In this document: in pieces, positions 44,735 to 51,932 of the stretch
Layout: each line of letters begins with the position of its first letter
How positions within the stretch are numbered: position 1 is the stretch's first letter
NCBI RefSeq assembly: GCF_034350045.1
Contig: NZ_CP133781.1
Span: 4,696,001-4,760,000 of the forward strand
Direction: 5' to 3'
DNA from: Pseudomonas sp. CCI4.2
GTDB taxonomy: Bacteria; Pseudomonadota; Gammaproteobacteria; Pseudomonadales; Pseudomonadaceae
DNA length: 64,000 nt
The notes under the pieces: model-generated
What the model was told of the DNA's origin: nothing
The model's input: only the letters and a program-made list of their open reading frames with translations
The model's database searches: none
Position numbers and translations under genes: made by a program

Positions 44735-45633
44735 ATACCCTTTTAGATCCCACCGCTGCGCATTTATCGGCAACGAAGCAATCAGGTGACGCGATGAAGA
44801 TTCTCGAAGCACTCTCCGACAACGTCGAGCCGATGTTGAAATTGCAGGGTGTTGGCAAAAGCTTCGGCCCGCTGCGCGTGCTCAAAGGTATCGATTTGCA
44901 GGTTCGGCATTCTGAAGTGGTGTGTTTGATCGGCCCTTCGGGTTCGGGCAAAAGCACCTTGTTGCGGAGCATGGCGTTCCTCGAAGAGTACGACGAAGGC
45001 GAGATTTACATTGAAGGGCAACTGCTCGGCTGGGTGCCAGACAAAGGCAAGGGCCGCAAGCGTGCCGCGCAGTCCCAGATCAATCTGGCGCGGCGTAACG
45101 TCGGCATGGTGTTTCAGCAGTTCAACCTATGGCCGCACATGACCGCGATGGGCAACGTCTGCGAAGCGCTGCTGCGGGTGCGCAAATTGTCAGCCGATGA
45201 AGCGCGCAAACGCGCCATGGCCATGCTCGATAAAGTCGGCCTGGCGCACAAAGGTGAGTCCTATCCGGCGCAGCTTTCCGGAGGTCAACAACAGCGGGTG
45301 GCGATTGCTCGCGCGCTGGCCATGGAACCGCACATCATGCTGTTCGATGAGCCGACCTCAGCTCTGGACCCGGAATTGGTCGGTGAGGTGTTGCAAGTCA
45401 TGAAGACCTTGGCCAAAGAAGGCATGACCATGGTGGTGGTGACCCATGAAATGGGCTTCGCGGCGCAAGTGGCGGATTCTGTGGTGTTCCTCGATCAGGG
45501 TGAAGTGGTGGCACGCGGTACGCCACGGGAGATTTTCCATAACGCTGAACACCCGCGTTTGCAGCAGTTTTTACAGAACTATCTGGACCGTAATGCGTTT
45601 TGGCAGGACACCAAAGAGGTCGACCCGGCATGA
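44731..45633 (+). CDS. ABC importer ATP-binding protein
   Basis: 300 residues, HisP/GlnQ family. Walker A is GPSGSGKST, the signature motif LSGGQQQRVAIARAL, Walker B LFDEPTSALDPE, and the switch histidine lies in VVTHEMGF. The ATG at 44731 overlaps permease 2 (ATGA); it gives an N-terminal tail of about 35 residues before the first strand, so the ATG at 44794 is a possible alternative. The stop overlaps the aminotransferase start. Confidence 0.93.
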   Translation: MNTLLDPTAAHLSATKQSGDAMKILEALSDNVEPMLKLQGVGKSFGPLRVLKGIDLQVRHSEVVCLIGPSGSGKSTLLRSMAFLEEYDEGEIYIEGQLLGWVPDKGKGRKRAAQSQINLARRNVGMVFQQFNLWPHMTAMGNVCEALLRVRKLSADEARKRAMAMLDKVGLAHKGESYPAQLSGGQQQRVAIARALAMEPHIMLFDEPTSALDPELVGEVLQVMKTLAKEGMTMVVVTHEMGFAAQVADSVVFLDQGEVVARGTPREIFHNAEHPRLQQFLQNYLDRNAFWQDTKEVDPA

Positions 45634-46769
45634 GTGTTTCTGACCTGCAGCTGTTGGCCCGCGCTGAAGTGCGTGAATTGGCCAGTTACAACGCGGGCCT
45701 CAGCGCGGACGCGGTGCGCAAGCGTTTCGGCCTGTCCCGTGTCGCCAAACTCGGCAGCAATGAAAACCCGCTGGGCCCCGCCCCCGCTGTGGCAGTTGCC
45801 ATGGCCAAGGCGTGCGCGCAAATCGCCTTGTACCCCGACGCCAGTTGCTTGGCGTTGCGCGATGCGCTGTCGAAGAAACTCGGCGTGTCCGGCGACCACT
45901 TGGTGTTTGGCAATGGCTCGGAAGACTTGCTGAGCATCATCAGCCGAGTGTTTCTCGACCACGACGATGAAGTGGTCACGGTGGTGCCCTCCTTCGGCCT
46001 GCATTTCATTTACCCCTTGGCCACCGGCGCCAAGGTGATTGGCGTGCCCATGACTGCCAACGGTGCGTTCGACGTCGCGGCCATGATTGCCGCCATCACC
46101 TCGCGCACCCGGTTGCTAATGTTTTCCTGCCCCTCCAATCCGGTGGGCTGCACCCTTAATGCCGAGGAGTTGCAGCGATTGCTCGAGGCGTTGCCCGCGC
46201 ACTGCTTGCTGGTGTTCGACGAGGCCTATTACGAATACGCGCAGTTCGAAGGCGATTACCCGGACTGCCTGAAGTTGATTCAGGCCTGCGGTAAACCCTT
46301 CGTGTTGCTGCGCACCTTTTCCAAGGCCTATTCATTGGCCGGCCTGCGCATTGGTTACGGGATTGTCAGCGACCCCGCGCTGGCCGATCTGATCGACCGC
46401 TTGCGCACACCGTTTAACGTTAATCGCGTGGCACAAGCAGCAGCCGTTGCAGCATTGGCCGATGACCAGCACTTGCACGCAACGCTGGCCCACGTCGCCC
46501 ATGAACGGCAGCGGATGGTCTCGCAGTTGCGGGTACTGGGTGTCGAGTGCGTGCCGTCCATGGCGAACTTTCTGTTCTTCAGCACGGCATATAACGCTGA
46601 GGCGTTGAATCAGTCGCTGCTTCGCCAAGGGGTGATTCTCAAACCGTGGCGAGAGCCGGGTTACACCGATTATTTGCGGGTGTCGATGGGCAACCGTGAG
46701 GACAACGACTTGTTCCTCGAAGCGTTGGCCAATGCCCTGGTCGAAGAACAGACGCGGAGCGCCTCGTGA
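45630..46769 (+). CDS. HisC-like PLP aminotransferase
   Basis: 379 residues from the ATG at 45630, which overlaps the ATPase stop (ATGA). Fold-type I class II aminotransferase close to histidinol-phosphate aminotransferases: LGSNENPLGP at 41-50, Asp197 (FDEAYYEY), PLP lysine Lys232 (RTFSKAYSLAGLRIGY) and a C-terminal YLRVSMG. It sits in a catabolic operon with no his genes. I infer that it interconverts imidazolepyruvate and L-histidine, the step needed between the hydroxyacid dehydrogenases and the histidine lyase. An ordinary biosynthetic HisC is unlikely from context but not excluded. Confidence 0.9.
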   Translation: MSVSDLQLLARAEVRELASYNAGLSADAVRKRFGLSRVAKLGSNENPLGPAPAVAVAMAKACAQIALYPDASCLALRDALSKKLGVSGDHLVFGNGSEDLLSIISRVFLDHDDEVVTVVPSFGLHFIYPLATGAKVIGVPMTANGAFDVAAMIAAITSRTRLLMFSCPSNPVGCTLNAEELQRLLEALPAHCLLVFDEAYYEYAQFEGDYPDCLKLIQACGKPFVLLRTFSKAYSLAGLRIGYGIVSDPALADLIDRLRTPFNVNRVAQAAAVAALADDQHLHATLAHVAHERQRMVSQLRVLGVECVPSMANFLFFSTAYNAEALNQSLLRQGVILKPWREPGYTDYLRVSMGNREDNDLFLEALANALVEEQTRSAS

Positions 46770-47503
46770 TTAAAACCGCACCGCAAGCCCTATACCGACG
46801 CGCCAAGGATTTTGTCCAAGGCAAACTTCGCTCCGGGGAATGGACCCCGGGGGACCTGATTCCATCGGAAAACCGCCTGGTGCAAGAACTGGGCATGTCA
46901 CGCATGACGGTTAACCGAGCGTTGCGCGAACTCACCGAAGAGGGCCATTTGGTCCGAGTTTCCGGCGTGGGCACCTTCGTCGCCGAGAGCAAGCCGCAAT
47001 CCAATTTGCTGCGCATCACTGCCATCGCCGACGAAATCATTGCCAGAGGTCACCGTTATTCGTGCCAGGTGCTGCATCTGGGGCGAGAAGCGGCGTCGAT
47101 GGCGGTGGCGGCAGCCCTTGCACTTCCCACCGGCACCTCGGTGTTTCATTTGTTGTGCGTGCATTGTGAGGAAGGGGTACCAGTCCAGCTGGAGGACCGT
47201 TACGTCAATCCTGAGCTGGTTCCGCAATTTCTCCAGCAGTCTTTTGGCGAACAACTGCAGCCGGCCAAGTACCTACTGAACGTGATTCGTCCCGATGAAA
47301 TGGAGCACATTGTCGAGGCCAGCCATCCCAGTAGCGAAGAAAGCCGGCACATGCAGATCGATGCCAACGAACCTTGCCTGGTGTTGATGCGCCGGACCTG
47401 GAGTGGCGCCAAAATTGTCACTTACGTGCGCCTGGTGCATCCGTCATCGCGCTACCGTTTGGGCAGCCGCCTGCCCGTCAACGGCGCACACCGGGACAGT
47501 TAA
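46766..47503 (+). CDS. HutC-like GntR-family repressor
   Basis: 245 residues from a GTG that overlaps the aminotransferase stop (GTGA). The winged helix (about 1-72) contains IPSENRLVQELGMSRMTVNR and the UTRA effector domain (about 90-235) contains VPVQLEDRYVNPELVPQFL and RRTWSGAKIVTYVRLVHP, both hallmarks of HutC. HutC is a repressor released by urocanate. Three TGTATATAC-type palindromes in front of the oxygenase, lyase and transporter genes are the probable targets. Effector here may be urocanate or a related imidazole acid. Confidence 0.92.
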   Translation: MIKTAPQALYRRAKDFVQGKLRSGEWTPGDLIPSENRLVQELGMSRMTVNRALRELTEEGHLVRVSGVGTFVAESKPQSNLLRITAIADEIIARGHRYSCQVLHLGREAASMAVAAALALPTGTSVFHLLCVHCEEGVPVQLEDRYVNPELVPQFLQQSFGEQLQPAKYLLNVIRPDEMEHIVEASHPSSEESRHMQIDANEPCLVLMRRTWSGAKIVTYVRLVHPSSRYRLGSRLPVNGAHRDS

Positions 47504-47533
47504 AGCTGACCCGTAACCGACGACCGGTTGGTA

Positions 47534-47552
47534 CACGGACCGAACGTCCGTG
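47534..47552. terminator. Small hairpin after the repressor gene
   Basis: CACGGAC-cgaac-GTCCGTG is a 7-bp perfect stem 30 bp after the repressor stop. There is no T-run, so its role as terminator is uncertain. Confidence 0.35.
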
Positions 47553-47606
47553 ACTGAGAACCCTCGTAATTAGGTCAATCCCGAAACGGACCTGATAGAG
47601 GTGCAC

Positions 47607-47912
47607 ATGGCTACTAACGATAACAATCAAAACCAACGACCACCCGCGCCTTCCCGCGCGGGCGAGCGCAATGATCCCGCCATTGATCCGATTACGCCGG
47701 ATCACGACTTGGGCGATGGCCAGCAGTTTGACGAAGGCTCAGCCCGGACATCGGACAGGGAGCAATTGGAGTTGGAAAAACTGCACACAGCGGCGGAAAA
47801 TCCGTTCTCTCCTGAAGCCGATTCGGTGAAAGACACCGAGCAAGAGCGCGCTCGTCAGCGGCGAGAACAAGGCATCGAGACCGATGCCGATATCGATACT
47901 GACGGCGGCTAA
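47607..47912 (+). CDS. Small acidic, probably disordered protein
   Basis: 101 residues from the ATG at 47607 (GAGG six bases upstream); a GTG two codons earlier is possible. It starts MATNDNNQNQRPPAPSRAGE and is almost wholly Asp, Glu, Pro, Gln, Asn, Arg and Ser, with no hydrophobic core, ending in DTDGG. I do not recognise a domain; similar small hydrophilic proteins are common conserved hypotheticals in Pseudomonas. Monocistronic, with a hairpin at 47932 behind it. Confidence 0.7.
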   Translation: MATNDNNQNQRPPAPSRAGERNDPAIDPITPDHDLGDGQQFDEGSARTSDREQLELEKLHTAAENPFSPEADSVKDTEQERARQRREQGIETDADIDTDGG

Positions 47913-47931
47913 GAACGAGAGCGGATGTGAA

Positions 47932-47954
47932 GCGGACATTCATTGGATGTCCGC
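47932..47954 (+). terminator. Hairpin after the acidic protein gene
   Basis: GCGGACAT-tcattgg-ATGTCCGC forms an 8-bp perfect stem 20 bases after the stop. No T-run follows, so this is a weak terminator at best. Confidence 0.4.
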
Positions 47955-48149
47955 ACTCAAAGCCCCCTCAAATGACCCTATATCTATCCGTTTGGATGGA
48001 CATTTTCTGAATCGCAACTAACTTGATTAGAGCACTGCCGCGGCCTGTGGCCGGTGCACCCTAACCGGCCCGTCGTGTTGTCGCGTCTTGACCGTTCAAA
48101 CGGTTGAGTTTGAAAGCTGAACATTACGAGTGTCGCCTGGAGCGGACGC

Positions 48150-49010
48150 ATGATGCTGGCTCTCGATTACGATCCTTCGCAAACAGCTCTCTACCACCCC
48201 GAAGCCCTGCCTTCGCTGCTTGGCATTGTGCCCGCCCGTGATGACTTGACCTTGGCAGTGGAAGCCGCACGCTTGGCCTATCTGCGTTTTGAAGACGTCC
48301 ATACCGGGCGACCGGCGCTGGCCACGTTACTGTCGGCACAGGGTTTTGCGCAGCCGGTCATTTTCCGACACCCCGAAACAGACAGCGAAGGTTTTGGTGC
48401 TCTACGCAGAGACGGCAGCGCGTTGATCGCGTTGCGCGGCACGCAAATCGATCACATCAAAAACGTCATCTCCGACGCTCAGGTTGTGCGCATGGCCTGG
48501 CCGTTGGGGTCCGGCAAAGTCCACAGCGGACTTGCCAAGGCGGCGCTGGGGTTATGGCCGTCGGTGGAAAAGTGGCTCAATGAGACGGCGAATCAGCGCA
48601 CATCATTGACTATTACCGGCCACAGCTTGGGCGCAGCCATTGCGACCCTGTTGGCGGGACCCGCCGATGCCGATTTTTTGGTCGCACTGGGTTCACCACG
48701 GGTCGGCGACCGTGATTTCACCGAACATGTGTCGGCCAATACTCGTTTACGCATCGCCCGGTTAGTGGATTGTTGTGACGTGGTGACCGAGTTAGTGCCC
48801 GCCAATCTGGGCTTCAACCACGTTCATGGCTTGGGCTATATCGACCGTTATGGCGTGATGCAAGACGACATGTCGTCGGCGTTGATTCATCAGGATCAGC
48901 AGCGAGCCCGCTTCGACTATCTGGCGCGTTACGCGGGCAATGCTGAGAACGTATTTCTGCGCGAATGGGCCGATCACTCGCCCATCAATTACGTGCGAGC
49001 GTTTTGGTAA
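48150..49010 (+). CDS. Class 3 lipase family protein
   Basis: 286 residues, alpha/beta hydrolase of the fungal lipase-like (Lipase_3) group. Nucleophile Ser159 lies in TITGHSLGAAIATL; the acid is probably Asp210 or Asp207 (LVDCCDVVT) and the base His276 (DHSPINY). There is no signal peptide, so it is expected to be cytoplasmic or secreted by a non-Sec route. GGAG lies seven bases before the ATG. Substrate unknown. Confidence 0.87.
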   Translation: MMLALDYDPSQTALYHPEALPSLLGIVPARDDLTLAVEAARLAYLRFEDVHTGRPALATLLSAQGFAQPVIFRHPETDSEGFGALRRDGSALIALRGTQIDHIKNVISDAQVVRMAWPLGSGKVHSGLAKAALGLWPSVEKWLNETANQRTSLTITGHSLGAAIATLLAGPADADFLVALGSPRVGDRDFTEHVSANTRLRIARLVDCCDVVTELVPANLGFNHVHGLGYIDRYGVMQDDMSSALIHQDQQRARFDYLARYAGNAENVFLREWADHSPINYVRAFW

Positions 49011-49119
49011 TCCGACTTCATCACTGATTGCCGCTCGCAAACCATCGGGGCCTGGCCTACCATCGTCGCGGCCTGTGGTTTTACGCAGCGCCCGAGACTC
49101 CCGCTTAAAGGAATTGATC

Positions 49120-49194
49120 ATGATTGACCAACACCGCATGCAGCCTTGCCGCCTAGATAGCGCCGAGCATTCTCAGGAAGGGACCGGACAATGA
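49120..49194 (+). CDS. Possible 24-residue leader peptide, coupled to the next gene
   Basis: A short frame of 24 codons starting MIDQHRMQPCRLDSAE is preceded by AAAGGAATTGATC, a good ribosome site, and its stop overlaps the following ATG as ATGA. No known family. It could be a translated leader that couples translation of the 77-residue protein, or chance. Confidence 0.35.
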   Translation: MIDQHRMQPCRLDSAEHSQEGTGQ

Positions 49195-49424
49195 GCCTCG
49201 ACGGAATCGCGTTACCGAAGGGCGTTGGGCCAGATGCCGAGAAACTGCTGGACGCTATTACCCAGGCAGGCACCACTGAAGATTTGAACCGCGCAGGCGG
49301 CAAAGCCGAAGGTTTTGTATTTGGCCTGGAAAGTGGAAAGGCAATCAAGAGTCAAATCGCAGAGCGTTTGTACGTGGCCTACGATGATGCGTGCACTCAG
49401 CGGCTGACTGAGTTGTCGGCTTAG
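49191..49424 (+). CDS. Small hypothetical cytoplasmic protein
   Basis: 77 residues starting MSLDGIALPKGVGPDAEKLL, helical by composition, with no signal or membrane segment. AGGAAGGGACCGGACA precedes the ATG. It contains AGGKAEGFVFGLESGKAIKS, whose meaning I do not know. A terminator follows. No family recognised. Confidence 0.65.
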   Translation: MSLDGIALPKGVGPDAEKLLDAITQAGTTEDLNRAGGKAEGFVFGLESGKAIKSQIAERLYVAYDDACTQRLTELSA

Positions 49425-49456
49425 CAATAACGTCATTTAACAGTTAACGCACACAC

Positions 49457-49488
49457 AAAAAAAGGCGCTGCATGACAGGGCCTTTTTT
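49457..49488. terminator. Bidirectional terminator between the 77-residue gene and the DUF2790 gene
   Basis: AAAAAAAGGCGCTG and CAGGGCCTTTTTTAA form an A/T-flanked stem with one mismatch. The A-run and T-run allow termination in both directions, for the rightward small gene and the leftward DUF2790 gene. Confidence 0.75.
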
Positions 49489-49539
49489 AATGACGTTATT
49501 TTAAGTATCGGCAATTAAAACCTCTAACTTATCCAGCGA

Positions 49540-49803
49540 TTAACCATTCGAGCAACCGGTGCCCATCATCAGGTATTCAACAATATGTTGTTTGCCGGCA
49601 GAGTCCAGGTAGTTCATACGAACCGGTGCAGCTTCACAGCCTGAAGACACTTCGCTGACGGAAATAACTTTGGCGACGTCGAGGTTCATTGAGTAGGTGT
49701 ACTGCTCTACGGCGGGTTGTTGCTGCGCGGTAACGGCAGCTTTTTCATCGGCCATGCTTGCTGCAGACGCACACATCAATAACAACAACAGTGACGCTTT
49801 CAT
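49540..49803 (-). CDS. DUF2790 secreted protein
   Basis: 87 residues with a Sec signal peptide MKASLLLLLMCASAASMA. The mature part shows the DUF2790 pattern known from Pseudomonas: YTYSMNLDVAKVISVSEV, a central Cys, MNYLDSAGKQHIVEYLMMG and a final GCSNG. The two mature cysteines probably form a disulphide. A periplasmic protein of unknown function; relatives are numerous in Pseudomonas genomes. AAGGACTACAAAG precedes the ATG. Confidence 0.85.
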   Translation of the reverse strand: MKASLLLLLMCASAASMADEKAAVTAQQQPAVEQYTYSMNLDVAKVISVSEVSSGCEAAPVRMNYLDSAGKQHIVEYLMMGTGCSNG

Positions 49804-50050
49804 CTTTGTAGTCCTTTTAGTTCAGGAATTGCAAACAGCCGGGTTCATCACAAGGTTTATGCACGCTTGGGTGGTTCACCTGTTTGCTGGGGTTTTGCTG
49901 GTTGGCGAGGAGAATAATAGGGCGCCAGCCTAAATAGACACAGCCCTGTTCTGGACAAAGACTATCTGCTTTTTTAATAACAATGCGGGCTAAGGATAGA
50001 GATCAAATGGCGGGGGCGTTGAGCTCGGTGCGTGTGGTGGCGGTTCAATC
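49804..50050. other. Intergenic region upstream of the DUF2790 gene
   Basis: No gene or repeat recognised here. The promoter of the leftward DUF2790 gene should lie in the AT-rich part; I cannot assign hexamers with confidence. The whole gap runs to 50251 and includes the repeat at 50051. Confidence 0.4.
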
Positions 50051-50117
50051 CTCTGTAAGAACCAACGTATTGGCGAGACAGAAATAGCCTCGCCAACACG
50101 TTGGCTCCCACATACAG
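50051..50117. repeat. REP-like inverted pair (family with GCCAACGTGTTGGCGA)
   Basis: CTCTGTAAGAACCAACGTATTGGCGAG faces CCTCGCCAACACGTTGGCTCCCACA with only a 10-base spacer. Third copy of the family at 7321 and 9764, and the most compact. Confidence 0.75.
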
Positions 50118-50206
50118 CCTACCGCCGAAGCCCCCAGCACGTTGTTTTTCAGCCACCTGACTAAAGGTCTATCGAGTGACTTGCATGATGAGAGTCACCC
50201 GTATAC

Positions 50207-50220
50207 ATTATGACCATAAT
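50207..50220. promoter_or_regulatory. Inverted repeat upstream of the HxlR gene
   Basis: ATTATG-ac-CATAAT is a perfect 6+6 inverted repeat 31 bases before the regulator ATG, next to a possible -10. It is a candidate autoregulatory HxlR operator. Confidence 0.4.
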
Positions 50221-50251
50221 TCAACGAAACATCCTGTTACTGAGGTGGGTC

Positions 50252-50785
50252 ATGAAGAGGAAAAGCTTTGAGTCCATGCACTGTCCGATCGCTCGTAGCC
50301 TTGAGCACGTCGGTGAGTGGTGGAACATTCTGATTCTGCGTGATGCTTATTACGGCCTCAGCCGTTTCGACGAATTCCAGAAAAGTCTTGGTATCACACC
50401 GACTACCTTGACCCGCCGCCTCAACGACCTGGTGGACGGTGGGCTGCTCGAACGTCGTCTCTACAGCGAAAAACCTCCGCGTTATGACTACGTACTCACC
50501 CCGCGCGGACGTGACTTCCGGCCGGTACTGCTGACACTGATGGAATGGGGCAACAATCACTTTTCGCCCGAAGGCAAAAGCATTTATCTGGCCGACGAAA
50601 CCAGTGGCGAAGCGGTCAACCTGGCGTTGATTGATGCCAACACCGGCAAAAAAATCAACCGTGAAGAACACGCTGTTCGGGCGGGTGAAGCGGCCAGCGA
50701 AAAAGTCTATGAGCGTCTCGAAAAAGGACGTGTACGCCGCTTGGCCCAGCGCCAGCAACCCTCCATTCCTGCATCCAACGGATGA
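50252..50785 (+). CDS. HxlR-family transcriptional regulator
   Basis: 177 residues from the ATG at 50252, which follows GAGGTGGGTC and gives MKRKSFESMHCPIARSLEHV; the upstream in-frame ATG at 50210 overlaps the inverted repeat. The winged helix contains WWNILILRDAYYGLSRFDEF and LGITPTTLTRRLNDLVDGGL, with a Cys (CPIARSL) that in many HxlR proteins senses oxidation or quinones. The extra C-terminal 60 residues end in a basic tail. It begins the efflux operon at 50252-55045, eight bases before the fusion protein, so it probably controls it. Confidence 0.9.
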   Translation: MKRKSFESMHCPIARSLEHVGEWWNILILRDAYYGLSRFDEFQKSLGITPTTLTRRLNDLVDGGLLERRLYSEKPPRYDYVLTPRGRDFRPVLLTLMEWGNNHFSPEGKSIYLADETSGEAVNLALIDANTGKKINREEHAVRAGEAASEKVYERLEKGRVRRLAQRQQPSIPASNG

Positions 50786-50792
50786 ACGTGTA

Positions 50793-51932
50793 ATGAATAG
50801 CTCAACTGACGTGGGTGAGATCGACTCAGCAGTCGTCCCGACAAAAAAACGCCTGACACTCAAACGGCTGTTGTTGTGGGTGGTCTTGTTTGCCGCGCTG
50901 ATCTTAGCGGTGGTTTTTGGCCTGCGCTGGTGGACGGTCGGGCGCTTTATTGAGTCCACCGATGATGCCTACATTGGTGGCGATGTCACCGTGATTGGGC
51001 CGAAGGTCTCGGGTTACATCATGGAGCTGAAAGTCACTGACAACCAACGGGTGCATGCCGGTGACTTGCTGGTGAAAATTGATGACCGTGACTACGTGGC
51101 GGCATTGCACAAAGCCGAAGGCGCGGTGGCGGCACAAGAGGCGTTGCTGGCCAACCTGGACGCGACTGAACAACTGCAATATGCGGTGATTGGCCAAGCC
51201 AAGGCCAGTATCGATGCGACCAACGCCGAAATCGTCCGCTCTCGCGATGACCAGACCCGCTATCAAAAGTTGGTCGGGCAACAGGCGGTGTCGGTTGAAA
51301 GCGCCCAGCGCGCCGACGCTACGTTCAAGACCGCCCAGGCCAACGGGGCCAAGGCTCAGGCGTCGATGCTGGCGACCCAACGGCAGATCGCGGTGATTTC
51401 GACCCAGAAACAACAAGCTCGGGCCGCGCTGATGCAGGCCAAGGCCGAGCGCGACATGGCGCAGTTGAACGTGGGCTATACCGAATTACGCGCCCCGGTT
51501 GACGGCATGATCGGCAATCGCCGCGCTCGAGTGGGTGCATTCGCTGCCGCCGGTTCGCAGCTGCTGTCGGTGGTGCCGGCCAACGGTTTGTGGGTCGACG
51601 CGAATTTCAAGGAAGACCAACTGGCGCACATGCTCCCAGGGCAAGCGGTCTCGATCCATGCAGACGTGCTTGCGGGTCACGAATTCCACGGCCATCTGGA
51701 CAGCCTGGCGCCTGCAACCGGCTCGCAATTCAGCGTGCTGCCACCGGAAAACGCCACCGGCAACTTCACCAAAATCGTGCAGCGGGTTCCGGTCCGCGTG
51801 CACCTTGATGAAGCCGACGGGGTGCTGGGTCACCTGCGCCCGGGCTTGTCAGTGACCGCTGAAGTGGATACACGCGACGATTCGAACCACCCTGCCCATT
51901 CGGTAACGCCGAATCAGGCCAGTGCGCCATGA
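50793..51932 (+). CDS. EmrA-type membrane fusion protein
   Basis: 379 residues from the ATG at 50793, eight bases after the HxlR stop; upstream in-frame codons lie inside that gene. One membrane anchor at about 26-44, then the lipoyl-like strand ESTDDAYIGGDVTVIGPKVS, a coiled-coil hairpin, and the barrel region VVPANGLWVDANFKEDQLA. Periplasmic adaptor between the EmrB-like pump and the NodT-like channel of the same operon. Its stop overlaps the next start (ATGA). Confidence 0.92.
   Translation: MNSSTDVGEIDSAVVPTKKRLTLKRLLLWVVLFAALILAVVFGLRWWTVGRFIESTDDAYIGGDVTVIGPKVSGYIMELKVTDNQRVHAGDLLVKIDDRDYVAALHKAEGAVAAQEALLANLDATEQLQYAVIGQAKASIDATNAEIVRSRDDQTRYQKLVGQQAVSVESAQRADATFKTAQANGAKAQASMLATQRQIAVISTQKQQARAALMQAKAERDMAQLNVGYTELRAPVDGMIGNRRARVGAFAAAGSQLLSVVPANGLWVDANFKEDQLAHMLPGQAVSIHADVLAGHEFHGHLDSLAPATGSQFSVLPPENATGNFTKIVQRVPVRVHLDEADGVLGHLRPGLSVTAEVDTRDDSNHPAHSVTPNQASAP

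Noticed and set aside
47534..47552. Hairpin after the HutC-like gene as a confident terminator
   Set aside because: A stem is present but there is no T-run, so it is listed with low confidence only.
48593..48817. Antisense frames within the lipase gene
   Set aside because: Shadow frames of a gene with an intact catalytic triad; no independent support.
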